Positions 13,301-23,640 are shown, numbered from the stretch's first letter. The stretch is 64,000 nt of DNA from Pectinophora gossypiella (GCF_024362695.1 NC_065422.1:7749534-7813533); one strand, 5' to 3'. Made by a program: numbers and translations. The notes: generated from the sequence alone by a model not told the origin.

Positions 13301-13599
13301 CCAGAAGGATCACTGGTTTACTAGTTAGGTCACGTAATTTAAATTATTTACCTAGGTATATCAGATGTGATTGTAACACTATTATTGCATGGGAAAGCTG
13401 CTGCGTCAAGATTCCATTTCAACTCTTGCGCCTTCGCTATATCATTGGCATATACCAAAAGGACCAAGTCGATCAACTGGTGTAGTCCAAAAAGTACACC
13501 ACGGAGTGCTTTTATGGAAATCATAACTAACACTTCATTTGTGGGATTAACTAAAATCACTCTAAGAGGCACACACGGATGTTCGTACACTAAATTCAT
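10345..13599 (-). CDS. Malate dehydrogenase 1B-like pseudoenzyme, six exons
   Basis: Exons (minus strand): 13599-13352, 12963-12615, 11915-11703, 11162-11000, 10695-10565, 10464-10345. Every intron is GT-AG and the phases agree, giving 1224 nt (407 residues plus TAA). The protein follows the MDH fold in order: an N-terminal beta strand and FG-x-(H)-Q-x-I-x-LVLL segment (residues about 12-50), a mid region ending LPDDIFFC, then W-A-A-N-D-R where MDH has W-G-N-H-S, then DFISK, SLQNIW, IVSDG and LPYILPVIF as in the MDH C-lobe. The Gly-rich NAD loop is replaced by NPTNEV, the R-x-D-x-x-R region by CPCSTT, and the catalytic His by Asn. Human MDH1B has lost the same sites, so MDH1B is the best family; members are linked to testis and cilia. 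The usual MDH1B N-terminal extension is absent or lies on an exon I did not find. The ATG at 13597-13599 follows an in-frame TAA nine bases upstream. Confidence 0.85.
11405..11585 (+). mobile_element. Repeat F (LINE-tail type) in intron 3 of the MDH1B-like gene
   Basis: Matches 37680-37910 and 41385-41610: 'ggaggacaggagtcctagta', then 'gggcggaaggcaagaagg' and 'cccta' near the end. It lies fully within the intron 11163-11702. Confidence 0.8.
12015..12345 (-). mobile_element. tRNA-derived SINE C, nearly full length, in intron 2
   Basis: On the minus strand the head reads 'gtggtagcccagttggtag' (A box) and a B box within 'ggttcaaat'; the body includes 'tgatccaaacatgaattcg' complements and the tail 'ccggacctgtcaaatcttca'. 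It lies between exons 2 and 3 of the MDH1B-like gene. Confidence 0.85.
13040..13190 (+). mobile_element. SINE C fragment (tail part), intron 1, plus orientation
   Basis: Shares 'gtcagacaggcagtcgcttc' and 'aaaaaaccggacct' with the tail of SINE C. Head missing. Confidence 0.8.
13226..13332 (-). mobile_element. SINE C fragment, intron 1, minus orientation
   Basis: Inverted copy of the same tail ('aagtccggttttttgcag'), 36 bp from the plus-oriented fragment, so the two can pair in one transcript. Confidence 0.8.
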
Positions 13600-13863
13600 A
13601 TTCTTTTATAAAAACTAGTTAAGTGTTATCAAATTAAATATGTCTAAAACCCAATATCGTAAAACTATCAGAATAATAATGCTCGAAATAAATCTTTACA
13701 ACAAAGTCTAAAAAAAATTGGCAACTTTAAGAAGTTCCATTATTTCCATTTCAAAATATACATCTCATATTTTTGACAGCAAACACAAAAAGATTCAATA
13801 TGATGTAAAATAAGGCGCTAGATAGTTGCTAGTAGCATTATATAGACTGTATTGTCCCCAAAC
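13600..13863. promoter_or_regulatory. Presumed 5' flank of the MDH1B-like gene
   Basis: AT-rich, no TATA box or initiator that I trust. It ends at an inserted SINE (13864), which bounds a compact promoter of about 260 bp if transcription starts near the ATG. Assignment rests only on position. Confidence 0.3.
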
Positions 13864-14260
13864 GGTCTCCGTGGTCCAGTGATTGAGCGTTGGGCCTACG
13901 ATCCGGAGGCCCCTGGTTCGAATCCCGGTGAGGACATGTCACAAAAATCACTTTGTCATCCCTAGTTTAGTTAGGACATTGCAGGCGTCACGTGTCGCGT
14001 CACGTGATTGTCCGAAAGTAAGATGATCCCTGCTTCGGAAGGCACGTTAAGCCGTTGATCCCGGTTACTACTTACTGAAGTAAGTATGTACTTAGTCGTT
14101 ATATGAGTCATGCCATAACCCCGGTCACTACTTACTGATGTAAGTATGTAGTCGTTATAATATATGAGTCATGTCAGCCTTCGGCGGCTAAATAATAACC
14201 CTGACACCAGAGTTGATGAGGTTGGTATTTCACCTCACAACCCACACGATAAGAAGTTTG
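13864..14260 (+). mobile_element. tRNA-derived SINE B, near full length
   Basis: Head 'ggtctccgtggtccagtg' with A box and 'ggttcgaatcccggtg' with B box (internal Pol III promoter); body 'gattgtccgaaagtaagatg' and 'cggaaggcacgttaagccg'; tail 'gttgatgaggttggtatttc ... cacctcacaacccac'. It contains a short internal duplication of the 'cttactgaagtaagtatgta' part. Confidence 0.9.
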
Positions 14261-14453
14261 TCTCCAACATGAAATCCTCGGCACAACATGTATACCTCTT
14301 CCCACCATCTCTATGACTCCTGCATGTTTATTTGATGATGATGATGACTCGTCATCTCAGTACTCACACTTTGCACACTAAGATCTAAAAAATGACTTAC
14401 TTTTTTTTATAATAACGTATAAAAACTGTTTTACGGAAAAATACACTATTGAC

Positions 14454-14684
14454 GTGCCTTTCTTAGAAATTTTATTATCATGGAATTTGCGATCTGAGCC
14501 GACAGGGAAGTCTGGCAGCGCCACAGGTGTCGATCGATGCGTCGCGACGGGCAGTCACCAACTACCCCTGCACCACGTTTGCACTTTGAACACCTTTTGG
14601 GTGCAAATTTGGAATAAAACCGCAGACAGTTGCTTCGTTAGTGCGTTTCATGTAGGTATTAATTGGGAAAAAGATAAAAAATAA
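14454..14684 (+). other. Repeat-like stretch, no gene supported
   Basis: An open frame exists, but the segment 'gtgtcgatcgatgcgtc' and its surroundings have a relative at 15920-15990, so a dispersed repeat is more likely. Confidence 0.4.
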
Positions 14685-14702
14685 TGTGAAGTATGTACGC
14701 AA

Positions 14703-14998
14703 TCATGAGCAATAATAATATACCCACTTTAGGACTCTGTCTGACTAACATATTTGACATTTAGTGAGACTTACAGTTCAAATTGACAAAAAGTTAATGT
14801 GACACGATACCAAAGTGTATACATTATTAATACTCGTGACCGTACCGATAATGCTCTGGTATCTGGTCTGGTATCATGGTACTTTGGTACCATATCACAT
14901 TAACTTTTTTGACAAATTGAACTGTAAGTCTCACTAAATGTCAAACATGTTAGTGCGACAGAGTCCTAAAGTAGGTACATCATTTTGCTCATGACTGT
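14703..14998. mobile_element. Large inverted repeat of MITE H (two arms of about 120 bp)
   Basis: Left arm 14703-14822 is the reverse complement of right arm 14876-14998, with a spacer of about 53 bp. Arms contain 'ttacagttcaaattgacaaa' and its complement. The single-arm copies at 1435 and 16258 suggest the paired form may be the full element. Confidence 0.85.
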
Positions 14999-15248
14999 AC
15001 GACTTTTGTGTATATCTACCCCTACCGTGGTATATTCTACCAAATACGGGCGTGCATTGACCATGCCCCTTAGTCAACGTACCCGAGATAGGAAGTAACC
15101 GTGTTTTCTTTTCATTCTAGACCGTGTAAGGAACGTTGTAGAAATAAAGACACTTAGTACCTAAGTACCTAGTAAGTACCTAATTTCAATATTTGTTTTA
15201 TCTCTAGCAAAATAATTATAAGTATATACTAATAATATTATTATTAAT

Positions 15249-15544
15249 CTTCTTCTATCGTGTGGGTTGTGAGGTGAATTATCAACCTCATCAACCCTGG
15301 TGTCAGGGTTACTATTGAGCCGCCAAAGGCCCCTGACATCAGTAAGTAATAACCGGGACCAACGGCTTAACGTGCCTTCCGAAGCACGGATCGTCTTACT
15401 TTAGGACAATCAGGTGATCAGCCTGTAATATCCTAACCAAACTAGTGACCACAAAGTAATTTTTGTGATATGTCCCCACCGCGAATCGAACCCTGGACCT
15501 CCGGATCGTGAGCCCAACGCTCAACCACTGGACCACGGAGGCCG
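15249..15544 (-). mobile_element. tRNA-derived SINE B
   Basis: Inverted full copy: ends at right in 'ctggaccacggaggcc' (head), B box complement 'cgaatcgaaccctgg', and begins at left with the tail 'cgtgtgggttgtgaggtg'. Confidence 0.9.
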
Positions 15545-15749
15545 TTATGATATAAATGCCTATATGTTCCTCTAGTTATTAAATAACGTGTAATGTATAC
15601 CTACATTAACTGAAAAGTTGTGCTGTTATTGCAGTTTCTTGTCATTTCCTCTCCACGGCCATAACACCTTGCGAAATGACGTAGATTATAAAATGTTAAA
15701 TTTCATGCAAATAAATTGACCTTCAATAATTTTATCTATGATAATTACG

Positions 15750-15855
15750 TTACATGAGTCATGTTAGGGGCTTTTGGCGGCTCAATAATAACCCTTACGC
15801 CAGGGTTGCTGAGGTTGGTATTCCACCTCACAACCCATGCGATAAGAAGTAGATA
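15750..15855 (+). mobile_element. SINE B tail fragment
   Basis: Only the 3' end remains: 'ttacatgagtcatgttag' to 'cacctcacaacccatgcg'. Confidence 0.8.
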
Positions 15856-16257
15856 ATTACGTTGAATAAAGCTATTGAGATATCAATGTGCAGGATAAAA
15901 TTACCCTATAACCATCAACGGCGGTGTCAATCGATGCGTCCAGACGGCGGCAATCCCCACCCTTGCGAGCCAGACATGTACCATGGAATATAAACGCCAG
16001 CCATACTAGCAACTAACGCTGCGAATAAGCGCACGTGCCATTGTTCTTCCTGGGAAGTTCCTGGGTGAAAATTTAAAAGTGCATCTCTACGTGATTATCG
16101 TAAACATACAAACATAAAGTCCGAGCAAAAGACAACTTGAGGCCAGTTGATAGGAAGCATAACATAACATACGTTTAAGAGTATAATACTAATGAGGTAG
16201 TCAGAGGTACATCCATCGCATGACGAACTAATTACTGTCACGAGCATTAATATGTAT

Positions 16258-16375
16258 ACACTTTGGTACCATGTCACATTAACTTTTTTGACAAATTGAA
16301 CTGTAAGTCTCACTAAATGACAAATATGTTAGTGCGACAGAGTCCTAAAGTGGGTACATTATATTGCTCATGACT
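16258..16375 (+). mobile_element. MITE-like repeat H, copy
   Basis: Single arm, same core as 1435-1556 and 14876-14998. Confidence 0.8.
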
Positions 16376-16549
16376 GTACCCTCAGCGAGCTCTGTGATAA
16401 AAAGTCTTCTTTTTAAAAACTAAATTGATATTATAATTGCGAAGGTAGCTATCCACCTTGTATAAATCGAATCAAACTGTCTTATTTGAAGCCAACACAT
16501 TAGGAAAACATGCAAAAAAAAAAGAAACAAATTCACTTACCTGTTCTTT

Positions 16550-16710
16550 TGTTGCCCACAGTCGAGCAGCGTTGGTATACGTTCCGTACCTTCCCGGATT
16601 GATGACAGGATATGTATGTCCATTAGTCTTCTCTCGTGTGGGTTGTGAGATAAGCTCACGACTATATCCTATTTGAGGTAGACAGAGGTACATCCATCGC
16701 AAGATGAACT
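16550..16710 (-). mobile_element. SINE D tail fragment and neighbouring coding-like stretch
   Basis: Contains 'agacagaggtacatccatcg', shared with 16195-16230, 17563-17590, 32185-32215 and 49865-49895. In minus sense the part 16552-16620 reads as protein and ends in a good splice donor (GAACAG|gtaagt), but the left part is shared with 21700-21790, so I treat it as repeat-derived. Confidence 0.5.
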
Positions 16711-17218
16711 AAGTCCCCACACACCGCTTTGTGAAAACACTACTACTTATATAAAAACAACGAACTGAAAAGTATAAGAAAACAGCAAAACAGTTTTTAC
16801 CATAACTGTACAATAACATCAAAACTCGCTCGACGTAGAGGGAAAATAAGGCCAATCGCCGTAGCTAGGGTCGCCGTTCGGAAAGTCGCTGTCAACGCTA
16901 CAATTCAAACGAAGTGATCTTTTTAAAAACTATATTGACAAAAAAAAAGATAAAGAATAATAAAAAAAACCTGATATGATAAAGTATTTTATCTATCTAT
17001 CTATTGACAATACAATTGCGAATTTGGATGGCTACCTTTTATAAATCGAATCAAACTGAAAACTATCAAATTTGGAGGAAGTTGCGAGTCATTTCCCAAC
17101 ACAAGTGAATTTATTTCACTTACTGGGAAAGCTCATTTTCTATATTTATGTAGCAAATATATGCCTTTTTCATTTCGTTTCATTTGTGGTATATTACAGG
17201 AACGACACGTAATCATCA

Positions 17219-17390
17219 TCATCATCAGCCCATTAACGTCCCCACTGCTGGGGCACGGGCCTTCCCTATGAATGGATAGGGAGATCGGGCCTTAAACCAC
17301 CACGCGGGCCCAGTGCGGATTGGTGGTTATTAACGACTGCTAATGCAGCCGGGACCAACGGCTTAACGTGCCTTCCGAAGCACGGAGGAG
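17219..17390 (-). mobile_element. LINE/SINE tail composite
   Basis: Begins with (ATC)n and 'ccactgctggggcacggg' (inverted LINE 3' tail), followed by the SINE central block 'gggaccaacggcttaacgtg'. The head is missing. Confidence 0.7.
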
Positions 17391-17684
17391 CTCGAGATGA
17401 AAACTTTTTTTTTGTGGTCACCCATCCTATGACCGGCCTTTGCGAAAGTTGCTTAACTTCAACAATCGCAGACCGAGCGCTCGGTGGCGCAAATCAGAAG
17501 GTCTTAAATGCCACCAGCATGTTAATCTATTATTTTGCAAGAAACTGGTCTATTGCACCTGAGAGCACATCCATCACAAGATGAACTAAGTCCCCACACC
17601 TCACCGAGCTTTCTGTTAGACCAACGTGGGATATAGTAATGAGCTTATGTTGTGTTCCCTACATATCTACTTAAGGGCATGACG

Positions 17685-18024
17685 TACATAAACAGACTAT
17701 ATACGTCCCACTGCCCGGCACAGGCCTCCCCTCAATCAACCGGAGGGGGTATGGAGCATACTCCACCACGCTGCTCCAATGCGGGTTGGTGGAGGTGTTT
17801 TTACGACTAATAGCCTGAACCAACGGCTTAACGTGCCCTCCAAAGCACGGAATCATCTTACTTTTTCGGACAATCAGGTGATTCAAGCCTGAAAAGTCCT
17901 TACCAAACAAAGGGCAGTCTCATAAAGTGATTTCAACAATGTCCCCATCGGGAATCGAACTCGGACTCGGACTCGGACCTCCAGATCGTGAGCCTAACGC
18001 TCTAACCACTAGACCACGGAGGCT
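17685..18024 (-). mobile_element. tRNA-derived SINE A, near full length
   Basis: Right end is the head ('ctctaaccactagaccacgg' complement), then the central block also found in SINE B, then a different tail, 'ggagggggtatggagcatac' with 'gtcccactgc' at the left. A short GGACTC triplication (17961-17978) sits at the B box. Confidence 0.9.
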
Positions 18025-18454
18025 GTTGTTGGGCATGACGTAAAAACCAATTAAATAGTAAATTGCCTTCTCCAACATTATATACGTAAACTAACTTAGT
18101 GTAACTTAATCTACTACATCAAGTGCAGTGATGTTCGTCCCCGGCAATATTCCCATTTTAGGAACGTTCCCGGCGGTGAAAAGGCGCAAAACTTACGTAA
18201 AAAAAGGCTTTATTACATAACCTTTAAGACCAGAGTAAAAGAAAGAAGAATTTGAAAAAGAAAAGCAGCCAGTGTCCTTTCAATTAAAGAGTTTTTACTA
18301 CGGGCACATAAATGATTAAGTGCAAGTTCTTTTTAAGTAAGTACTTAATTTGTACTTACACAGAACTTATATGTCCTTCTGTCTGGGTACCCTTAATTCT
18401 TTGTCCGGGCATGAGAGCCAAGCACAAAAATGACGTTAGAAGGTGGCAATCTAT

Positions 18455-18535
18455 AGACGTCCCACTGCTGGGCAGAGGCCTCCCCTCAACCGGAGGGGGT
18501 ATGGAGCATACTCCACCACGCTGCTCCAAGCAATC
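18455..18535 (-). mobile_element. SINE A tail fragment
   Basis: Holds only 'gtcccactgctgggcagagg' to 'ccaccacgctgctccaa'. Confidence 0.8.
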
Positions 18536-18780
18536 AAGTTAACATATTTTTATACGCACTTTTAACGTGACCTTTAGACGTCGACCAATCTGACCTAAAC
18601 AGACCAATATTGGGGCCGCAACACAAACCACCTCCTCGTCCGTTTATCGGCATGAGGCACTTCGCTTTTATTGACAGTAAAACCTGCGTCGATGTCTGAA
18701 GCAATCTGTCTGCCCTCCCTTCAGTTGTCGGTGAAGCCTACACACCGACTGATTTGTCTTTGATCATACTCAGAGACTAC

Positions 18781-18910
18781 TTGACAACCTTATCAAATGA
18801 GGTACTTTTTTACTTTACGTCAAAACGAGAGCTTTCTTTGGAGTTTATATGGAAATACTGTCTTGTGACGTCATCAATAAAAGCTGTCAAACGTACTCTA
18901 TGATACGGGC
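18781..18910 (+). mobile_element. MITE-like repeat with a relative at 44135-44240
   Basis: The block 'tttggagtttatatggaaat ... gacgtcatcaataaaagc' is found inverted at 44139-44236. Confidence 0.7.
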
Positions 18911-19595
18911 TTTTCGGCGGGAGACGGGAACGGGACAGTTGCTTTCTTCATTGAGTAATCTAAATAATTAATACGAAGTGGTGTTTTGTGGTTAATGATC
19001 GCATTAAGTTAGTCGGAAGACATTCGCGAGTGTTATTATATTGGAGTATTCAATGAACAAAGTGTATCTGCCTATTTTCGCTTCGTGCCAGGAAGCCGCT
19101 TCAAAACTCGAAAGTTTATGCGGACTTTTGAGTTAATTCGTTTGGGGTTCCGAGTAGGAGTCTACTCCGAGGGTGGGTGCTTAGGTTTCATCATCATCAC
19201 CTTTCATCATTTCATTAATCATCAAGAAAAAAAATACGTCAGACATGGCTGTATGGGCATAGTTCCCTTTTCCTTACCCTTCGGGGAAAACCAAAACAAA
19301 AAAAAAAAACTCTATGATACGTAATTCATAAATAAAATTTGAAAATAAGTCGAAATGTAAAATATTTTATTTTATTTGGGGAGCTTACAGCAAAATTTAC
19401 AATGTTACATACTAACTTAAATATCTAAAAGCTATTAACGAGCTTCCACAGATTGTAAAAAAAGAAAAAAAAAAAGAAAATTTTACAATATGGTTCTAAG
19501 ACCTTATGCGAATGGAAAAAATACTTAAAAAATAAGAATATCTAAACAATAGAGGAAACGAAGTAGCTAACAAGTGCTGATGAGATTGATTTTTT

Positions 19596-19802
19596 ATGAT
19601 CTTAGTGGCTTCTATTTCTAGATTAGCATTTTATAATTTATCTTTGCCCCAAGCAAACACCCAATTGGCTGTAAACTCATGTAAAAAAGATATCTCTACT
19701 GAGCTAAATCAGGCTGTGTGTAGTGCTATTTATGGGGTCGTTAACTACACAACAGAAAAAATGTCAATCAGACAATATCCAGTAGAAGAGGCGCCTTATT
19801 GA
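19596..19802 (+). other. Coding-like open frame, unidentified
   Basis: 68 codons with sensible composition, ending EEAPY and TGA at 19800-19802; a possible acceptor (atttctag) lies at 19615-19622. No poly(A) signal follows closely and no family is recognised. It may be a relic of a transposon protein. Confidence 0.2.
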
Positions 19803-20425
19803 AGTCATCTGTACGTTTTTATTAGACGAGGAACAATACTTTCGTACCTCTATAACGTACAAATATTCCACATGACAAAATAGATAAAACCGTTTCCGAA
19901 TAACATTGTCAAAACGATCCGAGAAAACCTGGCGCATATTAAACATAATAATACTTACTATAAAATTATAAATTCGAAAGTAGTACATATCAACATGCCT
20001 TCACGCCTATATCCCCGAAGGGGTAGGCAGAGGTGTTGTACATACACTCACTCTTTTGAAATTAACTTTCAAAGTATCTCGAGCAAAACTGACATTTAGA
20101 CTTAGAGATTCTTAGCGCTAGGTAGTGTGATAATACTACTGCTCTCAGGTGAGGTGCTCGTCGTAATCAAACAATTCAGCATTTCTCTTGAATAATGTTA
20201 TATTTTCGTAAACAATGTTAATTCTCCAACTCTTCATAGCAGATTACCGCAACCGAACAAAATTACCGTCACCGCCTTTTAAAAAGGCGGGAAAACGTTT
20301 CCGTTCGAAAAAGAAGTCAAAAATAAAAACAAAATAAATAATTTGCCAGTTCCAAATTAAAAATAATAAAGTTGTGACACAGATTCACGACTTTATTCCA
20401 TCTGTTATTAAGTTATATATAATAA

Positions 20426-20745
20426 TAATGGGCCCGATTCCTGCAGACACCTGCCAATTTCACTTTAAGTTATACCCGTCATTGTCTTATCCGCCGTATA
20501 AGAAAGAGACGTATGATTGACAAGTGTTAGTTTTATTTAAAATGAATGAATAACCCGAGCGAATAAAATAGGCATCTCGTTCATATGTAATCCGTTTGAC
20601 GTGGGCTGTTTTTTAAACTTCTGCCTATAATTTGATAAGTTTTATGCCTGTGGATTATCCGTCCCTTTCCTTTTCGGCGGAGAAGAAAATGACAGATATA
20701 ACTTGAAATAAAATTAGATGGTGTGTAATGGAATCAGCACCAATG
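20426..20745 (+). mobile_element. Fold-back MITE J, copy 1
   Basis: Ends carry inverted arms ('aagttatacccgtcat' and 'atgacagatataacttg'). A second, longer copy in the same orientation is at 26515-26880. Confidence 0.8.
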
Positions 20746-20989
20746 TCGCATTAATTACCGAACTATCGCTCTATCAGAGTTAATCAACTTGTCAGAATGG
20801 TGACGTCATCAAAAGTGACATGTCACCAATTAGTCGAGTGTGCTCCGAGTAAATGAAATGAAGTAGAATGCCTGTCTGTTTGGTCTAGATAGTAATTAGT
20901 CTAGCCTGTTGACATAGAATAAGCAATAATACTACGTATGGAACGGGAAATCTCCGTTCCCCATCAATTTACTTTAGTTTTCAATCATA

Positions 20990-21350
20990 TGGCGTCAGAT
21001 GTCACACACACAGATGCGCGTGTACGATAATGTCAATGTGTAGTGTCTGTGTAAAACGAGGTTGTTTGTATGAAGTGTCCGGGGTGCGCGTCGCTATACA
21101 TTTACTTAAGTATAATAAGGACCTGTAAGCAGAATGATGACGTATTGTATCACAACAACATAGAATCACGCTTGTATCTCCAAAGGGGTAGGTAGAGGTG
21201 TATATTATACGTATCTACTCCTCGCCAGTTATGTTTAAGTCTCATGTTATAGGGGGCGAGCCTGTTGTCATTAATCGCGCACAAATCCTGAAAACCACGT
21301 GATATCAATTATTTTTGATCCAAACATGAATTCAAACTCATAAAGATGAA
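20990..21350. repeat. Two adjacent dispersed repeats
   Basis: 20990-21090 matches 7750-7860. 21166-21350 ('cttgtatctccaaaggggta', 'cgccagttatgtttaagtct') matches 23573-23630, 25785-25995 and 33538-33620. Confidence 0.7.
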
Positions 21351-21559
21351 TTTAGAAGTTCAGAGCCTCTACCACTTCTGTCTGTTATGTGTTTATCCTA
21401 TCAATTATTTGCATCTCTGTGCGATAAAGTGTTTTATATTGGTTTTTTTTAATTATTAACACATTTCCAGCTGACTAACAAGGAGACGACCAGGTCACGG
21501 CTTAAAAGACACCAGATCCTGCAATTGTGCAAAAGAGGATTGGCTTCTAGTAAGGAGTG

Positions 21560-21675
21560 TTGACATTGATGAATCCATATGCTTCCTTCACTTTCTTATA
21601 AGACACGACTTTCGCCTTCTCTTTAATCTGTTCCATGTGAGCTCTTCTTGGTCTTCCCCTTCCTCTCACATATGA
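21560..21675 (-). pseudogene. LINE reverse transcriptase C-terminal relic
   Basis: Minus-strand translation gives R-G-R-G-R-P-R-R-A-H-M-E-Q-I-K-E-K-A, the conserved tail of RTE/Jockey-type polyproteins after the RT domain. A second relic of this family is at 42790-43010. Confidence 0.75.
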
Positions 21676-21724
21676 ACATACAACATACAGCCCTAAATAT
21701 AAACATAAGCTTACGATTACATAC

Positions 21725-21985
21725 TTACCCATTATAACATAACGTGTATGTCCAATAGTCTTTTCTAATGTGAGTCGTGAAATAAGCACAGGACTATATT
21801 CTATTTGAGGTAGTCAGTACAGCATCGCATGAAGAATTAAGTACTCACTTTTCACCGCTTTATATTCAACGTGATAGCTGAGCCGTATCGCCGTCTATAA
21901 TGGTCGAGACGCCTGTGTTAGTGAAAACTGCACTTAAGATAAATTAATAACTCATTGGTGCAAGTCTGTTACCGGGGTCGAACCC
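21725..21985 (-). mobile_element. tRNA-derived SINE D
   Basis: At the right a B box complement ('ggggtcgaaccct') and 'ttgcaccaatgagttat' complement; then 'gacggcgatacggctca' complement and a tail near 21780. Plus-oriented copies: 27595-27735 and 32085-32245. Confidence 0.75.
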
Positions 21986-22084
21986 TAAATACAATCCAGA
22001 ACCACATAGACACTGTATCTATGTCAGATATGCATACAAAAAGCCCATTCCTACCGATTGCCGCCTTACTGAGTAAATTACATG

Positions 22085-22670
22085 TTTTAAGACAGTAGTT
22101 AAACAGAAACTTTGCAAAAAAGGTTATTGTAACATACATACATACATACATAAACTCACGCCTATTTCCCACCGGGGTAAGCAGAGACTATAGAATTCCA
22201 TTTGCTTCGATCCTGACACACTTCTCTTGCTTCCTCCACATTCATCAATCGCTTCATACACGCACGCCGGTTCAGAGTAGATCGTATTGAACCTTTTCTA
22301 AGGACATCTCCAATTTGGTCATCATAAGTCCTTCTCGGTCTTCCTCTGCCAGCCCTACCATCAACTTTCGCTTATTATTAGGTTATTGTAAGGTTAGTGA
22401 TTATTGAGAAGATATGAATGCATGGGATTAACTGTCTGAGGCAGCTAAATTACTCAATTGTATAATAATATTTTATGTTTATTTAAAAAAAAACAACGTC
22501 TAAGGCCCTGTGCCGAGGTTTTTCTTGCACCTTCTTTTCCGCGGCTATACAGGTTGTGAGAAGCTGCAGTAGTTTTAGGCGGATGAGACGTCGGTTATGT
22601 AAAAATTGACGATTCAAAGTGTAACTATGTTACCTACTGAATAAAGATATTTTTGAATTTGAATGTGTGC
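22085..22670 (+). repeat. Dispersed repeat K, interrupted by a LINE fragment
   Basis: Parts 22085-22132 and 22392-22670 together match, in inverse orientation, the uninterrupted copy at 27145-27470. The right part includes 'ctaaggccctgtgccgaggt' and ends in 'aatttgaatttga'-like sequence after an AATAAA. A diverged relative is at 31890-32080. Confidence 0.85.
22133..22391 (-). mobile_element. LINE 3' fragment inserted with a 12-bp target duplication
   Basis: AGGTTATTGTAA stands at 22121-22132 and again at 22380-22391. The insert begins at the left with (CATA)n, the complement of a TATG-type microsatellite tail, then RT C-terminal coding sequence in the minus sense. It is nearly identical to 29115-29330. 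Confidence 0.9.
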
Positions 22671-23447
22671 GAGATAGACAGTCCGCCCACGCTCTCCCTT
22701 GCTCCTTAGTGGCTTACGGCCATTTAGACTAGAGTGAGACCCAGAGGGGGTGAGTTCTGTGTCCGATACAAATTATAGCGGGGCGAAGAGTAAGCGTTCT
22801 ACACGCAGTTCTATTCATACCCGGAATTATAATTAGCAGTGCAACAGAGAAAATCCCTGTTTTTTTATTACTTGTGGCTCTGTCCACCCCTTTAGGCATC
22901 ACGGACGTGAATTGATGAATGTCTGTCGCAGATATAGTATTTTATAAATAAAAAAATAGGCTATCACGTTGTCTGTTGTACACACGTAGCACTACGCCGT
23001 AGCACGTAGCGTTTGCTACGACAAATGTTTGTAAGCGGAACGTGCTACAAATCTACAAATAAGTTTAAATGTTGATCTTCTCACTATTCCAATCCACATG
23101 CGATAAAACCGCGTAATATATTAAGTGCGAAATTATGATTTGGATAGTTTCCAACTAGTCAAATCAGTTACTTTTACGGTAATTACTTACTATGGAATTT
23201 GTATAAAAAGCAACCTGTTATGTAATACAAAAACGTGTCAAAATGTCGCAATTAAAATTACATTTTTCTTTATTGAAATTCATAAATAAGTTAAATAGAA
23301 AAAGAAAATGTTTTTGTCACATTTAGATCAGTCTTTATTTAGTAATCAGAATTTCATAATTTATCTTTGACTTCGGAAACTACCGAATTACAGTAAGTAT
23401 ACATATAGAAGATAAAACTTCATTATTTCTTTATTTCGGGGTTCGGT

Positions 23448-23515
23448 TACCCACCCTGAGGTATTAATAGGTCCGGTTTTTATTAAGCGACTGCCAATCT
23501 GACTTTGGATAATCG
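23448..23515 (-). mobile_element. SINE C fragment
   Basis: Short relic with 'aggtccggtttttatt' and 'cgactgcc'. Confidence 0.6.
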
Positions 23516-23572
23516 ATATAAAACAATACAGACAGAAATATACTATTACTTAGATACCATAATTATTTATAA

Positions 23573-23640
23573 CATAACATAGCATCACACCTGTATCCCC
23601 AAAGAGGTAGGCAGAGGTGTATAAAATACACAGCCGCTTC
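23573..23640 (+). repeat. Fragment of the 'gtatccccaaagaggtaggc' repeat
   Basis: Relative of 21166-21230 and 25785-25850. The following 300 bases hold nothing I recognise. Confidence 0.6.

Noticed and set aside
13864..13935. Possible tRNA gene (Val-like anticodon loop in related copies)
   Set aside because: Same head occurs in several copies with SINE bodies, with varying loop bases.
16472..16702. Minus-strand frame ending in a strong splice donor, considered as a host exon
   Set aside because: Much of it is shared with the SINE D-type repeat at 21700-21800, so an exon call is not justified.
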